Assembly (NCBI GenBank): GCA_958419945.1 | Contig: CATZIC010000009.1 | Coordinates: 1-38,984, forward strand | Source of the DNA: an uncultured Clostridia bacterium | GTDB taxonomy: Bacteria > Bacillota > Clostridia > Christensenellales > Borkfalkiaceae | DNA length: 38,984 bases | Direction of reading: 5' to 3' | In this document: positions 32,408 to 38,984 of the stretch, piece by piece | Layout: each line of letters starts with the position of its first letter | Position numbering within the stretch: the first letter of the stretch is position 1 | Position numbers and translations under genes: made by a program | Notes under the pieces: generated by a model | Told to the model about the DNA's origin: nothing | What the model saw: the letters and a program-made list of their open reading frames with translations, nothing else | Database searches by the model: none

Positions 32408-32784
32408 AGCGCACCTATGATAATAAGGGTAAGCCCTCCGAAAACTATCCCGAAAAATATTGCCATAAAATTATAAATGTAGGGCAATAGGTCGGTTTTC
32501 GGCTTATTTTGAGTGCGTTCTTCCTTCAAATCCGTTTCGCAATAAAGCCTTCCTTTAGGTGTTAAGGACAAACAAAATTCCCCGTCGCGGTCGTAACGAA
32601 TGCTTAAATAACCTTTTTGGGAAAGAGTGACAAGCATCTGCCAAATAAGGTCCTTATCAGCACCGAAGCGTTCGGGGAATTCTAAAATGAGTTCGTCCGA
32701 AGTTACTACTTTATAACTTCCGAACGAACATTTTTTATTTAATATTTTAAGTAAAACCGCAGTTCTTTCGTCCAACATATTCAT
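32401..32784 (-). CDS. Small winged-helix-like protein with C-terminal membrane anchor (copy 1)
   Basis: 127 aa. Same plan as the next gene: an N-terminal helix (DERTAVLLKILNKKC), VVTSDELILEFPERFGADKD, a helix-then-wing segment LVTLSQKGYLSIRYDRDGEF, CLSLTPKGRLYCE, a charged linker, and one C-terminal helix (about 104-126, NFMAIFFGIVFGGLTLIIIG). Likely cytoplasmic head, membrane tail. There is no convincing ribosome site before either possible start (32784 or 32778). It lies 34 bases after the DUF4190-like gene, so the three small membrane genes probably form one unit. Confidence 0.75.
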   Translation of the reverse strand: MNMLDERTAVLLKILNKKCSFGSYKVVTSDELILEFPERFGADKDLIWQMLVTLSQKGYLSIRYDRDGEFCLSLTPKGRLYCETDLKEERTQNKPKTDLLPYIYNFMAIFFGIVFGGLTLIIIGALC

Positions 32785-32818
32785 ATTAAGTATGAGTTTT
32801 TGTCGGACATTTTATTTA

Positions 32819-33367
32819 TTAAGCCGCAACGAAAATGATAAACGAAACAATCATGAAAAGGTTCACAAAAGTTGCGACAAGGCCTACCCAAAAGCCCCAC
32901 TTGTTTATCTGCGAATCTTTGACTTTCAATCCTTTTATAGAGCCGATCATACCTATCAACGAAAGGACTATGCCGGGAAATACGAGAATTGAAAGCAAAA
33001 GTCCCAAAACACTTAATATTAGGTTTACCATAGCGCCGGAACTGCGTTCCACAAACTTAACGGGGTATGCGTTTTGCGGTGCATCGTCGGAAAAAATCCG
33101 TTCTATAGGTTCACGTTTTTCGGCGGCTTCGGTTTGAGCATTTTCAACTTCTTCCGTCATAATTACGCCTTCCTGCGTTTCAACTTCATGAGCGGTTTCA
33201 ACGGAAGAAGCGTCCTGTACGGGATCTTTCTGCAACATTTCTTGAGTTTCTTTTTCGGTTTCGACAGCTTGGGGATCTTCCGTCGAAACAGATGCTTCTT
33301 GAAGCTCAGTTTCGGATATTTGGGAATCTTCTGCGGAATTTACGAAAGTTTCCTTATTTTCGTCCAT
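32819..33367 (-). CDS. Membrane protein with acidic N-terminus, DUF4190-like
   Basis: 182 aa. Residues 1-100 are a low-complexity, strongly acidic Glu/Thr/Gln-rich tail without predicted structure. The C-terminal 75 residues form two membrane helices (about 112-135 and 158-181) joined by a short loop (IGSIKGLKVKDSQINKWGFW), the pattern of small DUF4190-type proteins. AAGGAAA precedes the start. It is the first gene of a three-gene unit of small membrane proteins. Function unknown. I found no clean promoter in the 130-bp gap to the divergent tRNA-Leu. Confidence 0.8.
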   Translation of the reverse strand: MDENKETFVNSAEDSQISETELQEASVSTEDPQAVETEKETQEMLQKDPVQDASSVETAHEVETQEGVIMTEEVENAQTEAAEKREPIERIFSDDAPQNAYPVKFVERSSGAMVNLILSVLGLLLSILVFPGIVLSLIGMIGSIKGLKVKDSQINKWGFWVGLVATFVNLFMIVSFIIFVAA

Positions 33368-33437
33368 AATTAGTTTCCTTTATAAATTTATTTTGTAATC
33401 GGTATTTAAAAAAATTTGTTTTTTTACTTAAAAATCG

Positions 33438-33466
33438 TTGACAACCTATTAAAATAATAGTAGAAT
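33438..33466 (+). promoter_or_regulatory. Promoter of tRNA-Leu
   Basis: -35 TTGACA (33438-33443), 17-bp spacer, -10 TAGAAT (33461-33466). The predicted start is about 25 bases before the tRNA. Confidence 0.8.
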
Positions 33467-33498
33467 ATTAACGCTTGCTGCGAAAGTTAGCAAATTTC

Positions 33499-33582
33499 GT
33501 CGGGGTGGCGGAATCGGCAGACGCGTACGTTTGAGGGGCGTATGGTTAACCCGTGTGAGTTCAAGTCTCATCCTCGACACCA
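33499..33582 (+). tRNA. tRNA-Leu (GAG)
   Basis: 84 nt including encoded CCA. The acceptor stem is GTCGGGG/CCTCGAC with one G-U pair. The anticodon stem TACGT/GCGTA carries the loop TTGAGGG, with GAG at 33533-33535. A long variable arm marks a class II tRNA, and the T-arm GTGAGTTCAAGTCTCA precedes the acceptor strand. Leu decoding of CTC/CTT is assigned. It has its own promoter and terminator. Confidence 0.95.
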
Positions 33583-33586
33583 AATC

Positions 33587-33614
33587 GGTCGTTACTTTTG
33601 TAACGACCTTTTTT
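33587..33614 (+). terminator. Terminator of tRNA-Leu
   Basis: Perfect 9-bp stem GGTCGTTAC/GTAACGACC with a TTTT loop, then TTTTTT, starting 5 bases after the tRNA. Confidence 0.95.
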
Positions 33615-33722
33615 CATGCCGTTTTTTGTGAGTATGGAGTGAAGCGTGTAATGTGGTGATACACAATTACCATATAGAACTTATATTTGCTTTGGTGTCT
33701 GGATTGCCGCGTCGCTTACGCT

Positions 33723-33807
33723 CCTCGCAATGACGGAAAGGTAAAAATGCCTTACGTCGTATTGCGGATTTAAACTTATTATTGAAGTTCCCTTCTTGCG
33801 GGAACAG
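33723..33807 (+). repeat. 85-bp direct repeat, copy 1
   Basis: Identical over all 85 bases to 33955-34039. It starts CCTCGCAATGACGG and ends GGGAACAG, so it spans the B/A junction. Confidence 0.9.
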
Positions 33808-33954
33808 CCAATCCCTCGTCGGCAGTCGCCGACAGCTCCCTTTACTACGTACGGAGCCAAGCTGATGCAAAATTAGCTTTAGCTTCCGGATTGCCACGTC
33901 GCTTCGCGCCTCGCAATGACGGATAAAGTAATGGATTGCTTCGGCAATAAATTG

Positions 33955-34039
33955 CCTCGCAATGACGGAAAGGTAAAAATGCCTTACGTCGTATTGCGGA
34001 TTTAAACTTATTATTGAAGTTCCCTTCTTGCGGGAACAG
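33955..34039 (+). repeat. 85-bp direct repeat, copy 2
   Basis: Exact second copy of 33723-33807, 232 bases further on. After GGGAACAG the flanks differ: copy 1 continues into the A module, copy 2 into unique sequence. Confidence 0.9.
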
Positions 34040-34071
34040 ACTTTCCACTCTTCTCTATGCTTTTAGACCGC

Positions 34072-34097
34072 TAACGGGCTTATAGCCTCACTTTTGG
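34072..34097 (+). repeat. 26-bp dispersed repeat family C, copy 3
   Basis: TAACGGGCTTATAGCC followed by TCACTTTTGG, diverged in its second half. It ends 18 bases from the ROK kinase stop. Confidence 0.5.
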
Positions 34098-34114
34098 GTT
34101 TTTACAACTATTAT

Positions 34115-35077
34115 TTATAGCTCTTCAGAGCGCATTACTGCGTATCTTACTGCGCCGTAAAAACCTGCGTCGTTGCCGAGAGTCGCAGTCAAAATTTCGA
34201 TAGGAGCGTAACTTACTCCGCCGTAAATATGTTTATGAACGAGTTTCTTTAAGGGCTTAAACAAAAGTTCACCCTCGGCGCAGATGCCGCCGCCCAAAAC
34301 TACAGCTTCGGGGCGGAATTCGTTGCAAAGGTTCAAAACGCCTTCGGAAAGGTACTTAACGTAGGTATTTACAACTTTTTTAGCCGTTTTATCCCCTGCA
34401 CGCAAACCGTCGAAAGCGGTTTTGCCATCAACTTTATCGATATTGCCGTCTACAAGTTTCCAAAGATAACTGTCCTTATCCTTTAACATTGCCTTTTTGG
34501 TTTGGCGGATAAGTGCGGTTGCGGAGGCATAGGCTTCGAAACAGCCTTTTCTTCCGCAGGAACAAAGTTCGCCGCCCATTTTTATGACGGCGTGCCCTAT
34601 TTCGGCGCCCACAGATTTATAGCCTTCGAAAAGTTCGCCGTCTATAATGATTCCACCGCCGACGCCCGTGCCCAAGGTAATGAAAATTATGTTCTTATAA
34701 GACTTACCGGAGCCGTAAAACTGCTCACCCAAAGCGGCAACGTTGGCGTCGTTTGCAACGAATACGGGAACGTCTATATATTTACGCATTTCAGCGGATA
34801 AGTCAACATTTTTCCAACCGATATTGTTGTTGTAAATTACAATGCCGTTTGCGCTGTCTATAGACCCAGGAGAGCCTATTCCGATTGCGGAAACATTAAC
34901 CGCTAATTTTTCCTGCATGGAAATTACGAGTTTGGACATATCTTCAATAATTTCCGAATACGGTCTTTCCTTTCCGGTAGGAATTTTATCCTTAGAAAGA
35001 ACTAAGCCGTCCGAATCTATTATGGCGCACTTTACAAAAGTTCCGCCTAAGTCAATACCTGCATAATACTTTTTCAT
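34115..35077 (-). CDS. ROK-family sugar kinase (glucokinase-like)
   Basis: 320 aa, cytoplasmic. Phosphorylates glucose or a related sugar with ATP. The phosphate loop GIDLGGTFVKCAI opens it, the catalytic Asp is in VANDANVAALGE (Asp 110), LGTGVGGGIIIDGEL is at about 135-149, and the ROK zinc site is His 162 with CSCGRKGC (Cys 172, 174, 179). There is no N-terminal helix-turn-helix, so it is a kinase and not an NagC-type repressor. Ribosome site GAGGTG. It has its own promoter at 35104-35132. The substrate is not set by the sequence; glucokinase is the usual assignment. Confidence 0.93.
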   Translation of the reverse strand: MKKYYAGIDLGGTFVKCAIIDSDGLVLSKDKIPTGKERPYSEIIEDMSKLVISMQEKLAVNVSAIGIGSPGSIDSANGIVIYNNNIGWKNVDLSAEMRKYIDVPVFVANDANVAALGEQFYGSGKSYKNIIFITLGTGVGGGIIIDGELFEGYKSVGAEIGHAVIKMGGELCSCGRKGCFEAYASATALIRQTKKAMLKDKDSYLWKLVDGNIDKVDGKTAFDGLRAGDKTAKKVVNTYVKYLSEGVLNLCNEFRPEAVVLGGGICAEGELLFKPLKKLVHKHIYGGVSYAPIEILTATLGNDAGFYGAVRYAVMRSEEL

Positions 35078-35103
35078 ATTAACACCTCTTTCGGTATAAG
35101 TAA

Positions 35104-35132
35104 ATTATATCACGAAATCAAATCATTTACAA
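35104..35132 (-). promoter_or_regulatory. Promoter of the ROK kinase gene
   Basis: On the minus strand: -35 TTGTAA (35127-35132, four of six), 17-bp spacer, -10 TATAAT (35104-35109). Confidence 0.65.
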
Positions 35133-35200
35133 CAATGTTTTATAAAAAACTTTTAAAAGATTTTTGATTTTTGTCAAGTAGTTTTTAATCTGAAAACAGA

Positions 35201-35228
35201 CGAAAGTCCGCCAATAGGACTGTTATCG
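35201..35228 (-). repeat. 26-bp dispersed repeat family C, copy 4
   Basis: Inverted relative to the other copies: CGAAAGTCCGCCAATAGG, then ACTGTTATCGG. It contains AGTCC/GGACT arms and lies 3 bases after the YfcC stop, so it may double as a weak terminator. Confidence 0.5.
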
Positions 35229-35230
35229 GC

Positions 35231-36643
35231 TTAATAACCTATTGCTATTGCTATGCCGATAAGGGCTATCGCTATGGCAAAAACCACGATAAACAGCAGC
35301 CAACTTTTTTTGAGCCAGCCCAAGTAACTGTCCCCCGTCATCGAAAGCCCTATAAGAAGAACAGGTGAAGTCGGGAACAAAACGTTTGTAAAACCGTCCG
35401 AGAAAAGGTATACCAAAACGATAAGTTCGGGGGAAACGTTAAGTGCTCCCGAAGATAAAACGCCCGAAAGTACGCCCATTACGAAAACGGCTTTTGCGGT
35501 GGAACTGCTGACGAAAAACTCAAGCACCAAAATTATGGCGAAAATGGTAAGCACTGCAGAAAACGTGGATTTACCGATAACCGCTTTTTGAATTAGGTGT
35601 GTTATCGTATCTATAACCTGCCCTTCCACAAGTATGTACTTTATACTGAAAGCAAGTAGTACCATTACGACGGAAGGAAGGGCGGAAACTACGCCTTTTA
35701 AAAAGCCCTTAAACGTGTTTTTCGTTCCACATGCAATAAAGCCTGCGGTAAGCCCGCCGATCAAAAATACCGCAATCAAAACGGCTATGGAAATATCCCT
35801 AAGCGCCGGCACGGAGGAAGCGATAAGAACGGTTGCAAAACCGATAAGCAGGAAAACGGTGTAAATGATAAACTTTCGCTTATCGGAATCTACGTTCGGA
35901 TCCTCGGGAAAAACTTTGTTTTCGGTAACGGCTGCCTTTCCCCTTTTGGTTTTCAAATACACGAAGCCCAAAAGCAAAAGATAATAAATTGCGAAAACGA
36001 TAAGTCTGAACCAAATATTTTTAGTTACGCTTGCGCCTATTAAAGAAGAAGCGTACACGACGGTAAAAGGGTTCGTGATACCGACCGAAAAACCTATGCC
36101 CGTTGCAAGCGTGCAGACCGCAAAACTCATGCTTAAGTCGTAACCTAAGGTTACGCATACCGCCATAACCATGGGAAGAAGCAAAAGCGTTTCTTCAAAC
36201 AGCCCGAAGCACGAGCCTAAAATCATGAAAAACAGAGTGCAGATTGCGAGGAACAAAAACTTTTTGGTTTTGAATTTGTTTACGAATCTACTGACTATCG
36301 CCTGCATGCCGCCGCAGTCTATCATTACCTGAAAAACGCCTGCGATGGTAAGCAAGAACACTATAAGCATGAGCGGCTGCAAAAAGCCGTCCGCCGTAAA
36401 CATCATTATCGGCGCAAAAATGCCTTTAAAGATATTTATGCCGCTTGCGTTATCCAAAGATACGAACTTGTTGTAATCGGTTACGCCGTTTACGGTTTCG
36501 AAGTACCCTTGGGGCAAAACGTAGGTAAGCACTATGGAAATAACCATAAAACCGACCAAAACGAGCAATGACGCAAGGTATATGGCACGAGAATACTTGA
36601 TTATAGAGGTATTCTTTGTTTCATTAGCTTTTGATTCATTCAT
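35231..36643 (-). CDS. YfcC-family transporter (DcuC/ArcD-like superfamily)
   Basis: 470 aa polytopic membrane protein, about eleven to thirteen helices. A first helix (residues about 27-48) is followed by a periplasmic segment with VLPQGYF, typical for the YfcC group. Family features include GSCFGLFEETLLLLPMVMAV, TGIGFSVGITNPFTVVYAS, and near the C-terminus VSSSTAKAVFVMGVLSG with SDGFTNVLFPTSPVLL. Relatives carry dicarboxylates or basic amino acids; the substrate here is unknown. It overlaps the upstream fusion gene by 8 bases, so they are co-translated. Confidence 0.9.
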   Translation of the reverse strand: MNESKANETKNTSIIKYSRAIYLASLLVLVGFMVISIVLTYVLPQGYFETVNGVTDYNKFVSLDNASGINIFKGIFAPIMMFTADGFLQPLMLIVFLLTIAGVFQVMIDCGGMQAIVSRFVNKFKTKKFLFLAICTLFFMILGSCFGLFEETLLLLPMVMAVCVTLGYDLSMSFAVCTLATGIGFSVGITNPFTVVYASSLIGASVTKNIWFRLIVFAIYYLLLLGFVYLKTKRGKAAVTENKVFPEDPNVDSDKRKFIIYTVFLLIGFATVLIASSVPALRDISIAVLIAVFLIGGLTAGFIACGTKNTFKGFLKGVVSALPSVVMVLLAFSIKYILVEGQVIDTITHLIQKAVIGKSTFSAVLTIFAIILVLEFFVSSSTAKAVFVMGVLSGVLSSGALNVSPELIVLVYLFSDGFTNVLFPTSPVLLIGLSMTGDSYLGWLKKSWLLFIVVFAIAIALIGIAIAIGY

Positions 36644-38534
36644 TTTCGATATTCCTCTGCAAAAGGTCCCAACGCAAGGACCATTTTACCACCGTTTGGG
36701 GATTTTCGGGGTAAAAATATATGAGTTCGGTGCCGACGTAGAATTCGAATTCTTCATTACAACTAAACGCCAAAGACGGCATTTCCTTTACCGTTTTTTT
36801 GTACGTTACCGAATTTTCGCCATCCGTTCCGACGTAAGTAATACCTTCGTCGTCCATGGTAACCACGCCGCTGCCGCACTTTTCCATTTTGCCTTTACAA
36901 AGTTTTGCCACGTAACAGTTCTCACGGTAGGTCTTTCCGCTGTCAGACTTTAACGCCTGCTTTTCAGCTTCGCACCAATCGGAAATTTTCGTGCCGTCGT
37001 TTAGTTTGTAACCGTCGTCGAAAACAAAATCTTCACCGCACGCAGAGCAGTGCAAGCGGTTATCGTGCGAGGAAAGCGTGTATTCGCTTCCACACGATTT
37101 GCAACGATAAAGGATATTTTCAAGCCCGCATATGTTTGCTTGCTCGTATTTTTTGTCGACCAAAGCGTAATTATCTGTTTCGTCGTAGGTGTAAAATTCG
37201 TCAAGCTTGCGGGAAATTTCCTCGTCGGTTGCGGTTTTGAGTTCTTCCGCGGTAAAAAGCGGTTTAAGATAAAGGTCTATTTGGTGCCTTACGAAAAAGT
37301 TGCGCCACTTGGGTCTTGAAAAATAGCCGCCCACGGTGTAAAAGCCGTACACGTCGACGCCGTACTTTTTAATAAGTTTTTCGGTGTTTTTAGCAGCACC
37401 CATTCCGTGCCCGTCGTTTGAAAGTCTGCCTTCGGAATAGATTATGACCGGACATTTTTGGTCGATTGCCGAGCGCATATAGCGCATGGTATCGATATCG
37501 ACAGTAAAAAGGCGTTTTGGAATGGCGCCAAGCCGCTTTACGAAAAAGCTGGTCTTTTTGTCCTCGAAGAAAAACCTGTTACAAACGTACGCCGGTCTTT
37601 CCGGGTAAAGCGCCTTACCGGTAAAGTAAAAGTCGAAAAAGGAAGTGTGTCTGCCGAGAACTATATACGGCTTGTTTTTAGGCCTTACGCAATCCTTTTT
37701 GCGAATTTTCAGCTTTATGGAAAGATAAAGGTTTACGAAAAAGTAAACTATATGGTAGAAAAGAAAGTTCGACCTGTCATACGCCTTTTTGAAAAACTTG
37801 CGTTTTATCAGGGACACGAGGAAAAACAGCAGTAAAAACATTAAAATTATAACGACCGTGATCGCTATAATAAACTGCGCAGTCCCCCGTCCGAGGAAAT
37901 TATACATTACGTTACCGACGCAATAGGAAGTTAATATCGAAGGTATTACCCCCGTAGTGCAAACGAGCGCGTAGCGTGGATATTTTATTTTGCTTGACGA
38001 CGCAAAATATGCGATTGCGCCGAACGGTATAAGCGGCATAATGAACAATATGTACATTATTACCGTCATGGAAACGTCCTTATTGATTTTTGAAATCAAC
38101 GCTTCTATCTTGCCGGTTTTACTTTCGATGTAGTCGAGGCGAAGGTGCAGGCATCTTACGATAAGGAATATTACTGAAGAGCCCATAAACACGCCCAGCA
38201 TACAGAGTGGCAGCGCTATATATACGGGGTATGCAAGCCCCGCTGATATCTGAACGAATTCTGCAGGAATAAAAACGACTACCATTTGCGCCATTTCGAG
38301 GAAGGCTATCATAAAAGCGCCCTTTACCCCGAAACTTTTCAGATAGGTTTTTATCTGTGTATAATCCTTTTTGTCGTTTAAGCGATAAAGTTCCAGAACC
38401 TGATCGGCTATATTGTAGTAAACGTACCCTATCAATAAAATTATGGCTACGACTATGGAATATTCTATAATCTTTCTTAGTAAACTTCTGTTTTTTCTTC
38501 CAGCCTTTCCCATAGCGCACCCGAACGTTACCAT
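36636..38534 (-). CDS. VTT/DedA-like domain + PlsC-type acyltransferase + zinc ribbon fusion
   Basis: 632 aa from the ATG at 38534. Residues about 20-245 are a TVP38/DedA (VTT) membrane domain, with FLEMAQMVVVFIPAEFVQIS and FIMPLIPFGAIAYFAS, a group now linked to lipid scrambling. Residues about 255-440 form a lysophospholipid acyltransferase domain: HTSFFD (the HX4D site, His 296 and Asp 301), YVCNRFFF, LGAIPK and SEGRLSNDG (367-375). A zinc ribbon (Cys 478, 481, 496, 499) and a small beta domain end it. A longer GTG frame from 38564 is rejected because it would begin only about 4 bases after the predicted transcript start. The ATG at 38513 is also possible. It probably acylates a lipid precursor and moves it across the membrane; this is inference. 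Confidence 0.85.
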   Translation of the reverse strand: MVTFGCAMGKAGRKNRSLLRKIIEYSIVVAIILLIGYVYYNIADQVLELYRLNDKKDYTQIKTYLKSFGVKGAFMIAFLEMAQMVVVFIPAEFVQISAGLAYPVYIALPLCMLGVFMGSSVIFLIVRCLHLRLDYIESKTGKIEALISKINKDVSMTVIMYILFIMPLIPFGAIAYFASSSKIKYPRYALVCTTGVIPSILTSYCVGNVMYNFLGRGTAQFIIAITVVIILMFLLLFFLVSLIKRKFFKKAYDRSNFLFYHIVYFFVNLYLSIKLKIRKKDCVRPKNKPYIVLGRHTSFFDFYFTGKALYPERPAYVCNRFFFEDKKTSFFVKRLGAIPKRLFTVDIDTMRYMRSAIDQKCPVIIYSEGRLSNDGHGMGAAKNTEKLIKKYGVDVYGFYTVGGYFSRPKWRNFFVRHQIDLYLKPLFTAEELKTATDEEISRKLDEFYTYDETDNYALVDKKYEQANICGLENILYRCKSCGSEYTLSSHDNRLHCSACGEDFVFDDGYKLNDGTKISDWCEAEKQALKSDSGKTYRENCYVAKLCKGKMEKCGSGVVTMDDEGITYVGTDGENSVTYKKTVKEMPSLAFSCNEEFEFYVGTELIYFYPENPQTVVKWSLRWDLLQRNIENE

Positions 38535-38574
38535 ATTAGTGCAGCCTTTATTTGAGGCTCGCACCCGAATTTAT

Positions 38575-38603
38575 ATTTTATCATATATACTTAGTTAAAT
38601 CAA
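38575..38603 (-). promoter_or_regulatory. Promoter of the VTT-PlsC/yfcC operon
   Basis: On the minus strand: -35 TTGATT (38598-38603), 17-bp spacer, -10 TAAAAT (38575-38580). It puts the transcript start near 38568, which decides the start codon of the fusion gene. Confidence 0.7.
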
Positions 38604-38642
38604 GTATTTGGCAAATATTTACAGTTATAAAATTCGTACACT

Positions 38643-38669
38643 AAAAAAACGGCAACGTTACGTTACCGT
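38643..38669 (-). terminator. Terminator of the right-edge gene
   Basis: On the minus strand ACGGTAACG-taa-CGTTGCCGT (one G-U pair) is followed by TTTTTT. It lies about 50 bases after the stop of the gene at the right edge. Confidence 0.85.
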
Positions 38670-38698
38670 CAGTGATTTTTTGATTTTTGGTTGTCATA

Positions 38699-38742
38699 TC
38701 AGGTGCGTATGGTTTCACAAATCAGGTGCGCACCGTTTCACG
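38699..38742. repeat. Tandem 21-23-bp duplication at the end of the right-edge gene
   Basis: ATCAGGTGCGTATGGTTTCAC is followed at once by AATCAGGTGCGCACCGTTTCAC. The stop codon lies in the first copy as read on the minus strand; the second copy is untranslated. Confidence 0.7.
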
Positions 38743-38984
38743 AGAAAGGTTTTGCATAACCTTTAAAGCCTCGTCCGCGACCCCTTCTTCGGTTAAGCCT
38801 TTGGAAAGAAGACCGTGAACGTCAAAGGGCTTGGATATCAGAATCTTTTTTTCCTTCGTGCCGAAATAGCAGACGTAGACGGGAAGGGATTCACCACGCA
38901 ATCTTTTATACACCTTTGAAAGAGCAACAAACCCGCAGTGAAGGGCCTCGGGCGGATTTTTGTAGCCTTCTTCGGAATCCTCCG
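38722..38984 (-). CDS. Unrecognised protein, 3' end only (5' end beyond the window)
   Basis: The frame stays open to the right edge, giving the last 87 or so residues, from EDSEEGYKNPPEALHCGFVA to LSRETVRT. It reads through a mixed beta/alpha region (LPVYVCYFGTKEKKILISKP) and a C-terminal helix (ADEALKVMQNLSRE). A GTG at 38913 could serve as start, but the coding signal clearly continues above it, so I treat the gene as cut by the window. No family recognised. Confidence 0.65.
   Translation of the reverse strand, partial: EDSEEGYKNPPEALHCGFVALSKVYKRLRGESLPVYVCYFGTKEKKILISKPFDVHGLLSKGLTEEGVADEALKVMQNLSRETVRT

Larger units (their letters stand above)
33699..34039. repeat. Cluster of dispersed repeat modules A and B
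   Basis: Order: B (33699-33738), A (33759-33860, with hairpins GTTCCC/GGGAAC at 33787-33805, GTCGGC/GCCGAC at 33818-33833 and GCTCC/GGAGC at 33835-33857), B (33885-33923), a degenerate B (33931-33971), and a partial A (to 34039). The minus-strand frames here translate to peptides such as RHCEERKRRGNP and SLRGAKRRGNP. Peptides like these are, to my knowledge, a known sign of this repeat and not of a gene. Together with family C copy 3 it fills the 33583-34114 gap, which has no gene that I can support. Confidence 0.8.

Noticed and set aside
33667..34048. Two open frames of about 70 codons on the minus strand.
   Set aside because: They lie wholly in repeat modules; their peptides (RHCEERKRRGNP, SLRGAKRRGNP) are typical false products of this repeat, and neither has a ribosome site.
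38535..38564. GTG start at 38564 for the VTT-acyltransferase fusion.
   Set aside because: It lies about 4 bases after the predicted transcript start and adds a non-hydrophobic stretch with no family support.

Overview
The window comes from the chromosome of an anaerobic, Clostridia-like member of the Bacillota, probably an uncultured gut or sediment lineage (inference). The grounds are a soluble NAD(P)-linked [FeFe] hydrogenase cluster, a dprA-topA-trmFO-hslV-hslU gene order resembling the Bacillus operon, a Gram-positive type LexA box before uvrB, strong TTGACA/TATAAT promoters with 17-bp spacers, and a tRNA with an encoded CCA end. Nearly everything is transcribed from the minus strand. The exceptions are a two-gene DUF421/DUF4363 unit and a tRNA-Leu. 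There are no phage genes, transposases or CRISPR arrays.

Layout, left to right. (1) 1-53: 5' part of a tRNA-Trp. (2) 196-6917: a four-gene unit read right to left. It encodes a large membrane protein whose C-terminus is an ABC ATPase, an ABC-2-like permease, a one-helix membrane protein and a large lipoprotein. It has its own promoter and terminator. (3) 7360-15630: hydrogenase operon. It carries NuoE-, ferredoxin- and NuoF-like subunits and the catalytic [FeFe] hydrogenase, plus a second sensory-type hydrogenase, two DRTGG proteins, two histidine-kinase-like ATPases and a PHP phosphoesterase. (4) 16019-25425: housekeeping operon yifB(comM)-dprA-topA-trmFO-hslV-hslU-hisS. (5) 25768-26825 on the plus strand: DUF421 and DUF4363 proteins, followed by an unusual array of hairpins joined by a constant AGTGATATT linker. 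(6) 27097-31866: uvrB-uvrA under a likely LexA box. (7) 32054-33367: three small membrane proteins, two of them look-alikes with winged-helix-like heads and C-terminal anchors. (8) 33499-33582: tRNA-Leu(GAG) on the plus strand, then a 500-bp field of dispersed repeats. (9) 34115-38534: a ROK sugar kinase, a YfcC-family transporter, and a fusion of a VTT/DedA-like domain, a PlsC-type acyltransferase and a zinc ribbon. (10) The right edge holds the 3' end of an unrecognised gene.

The hydrogenase operon joins catalysis (NADH plus ferredoxin to or from H2) with a plausible sensing and signalling set: the second hydrogenase, DRTGG, HATPase and PHP proteins. The leftmost operon looks like a dedicated export or envelope-modification system. 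Its ATPase is fused to a YwaF/TMEM164-like membrane domain and its last gene is a surface lipoprotein; this is the best candidate for an undescribed system. Three dispersed repeat families lie in the gaps, often directly after stop codons, and one runs up to a start codon inside the hydrogenase operon.
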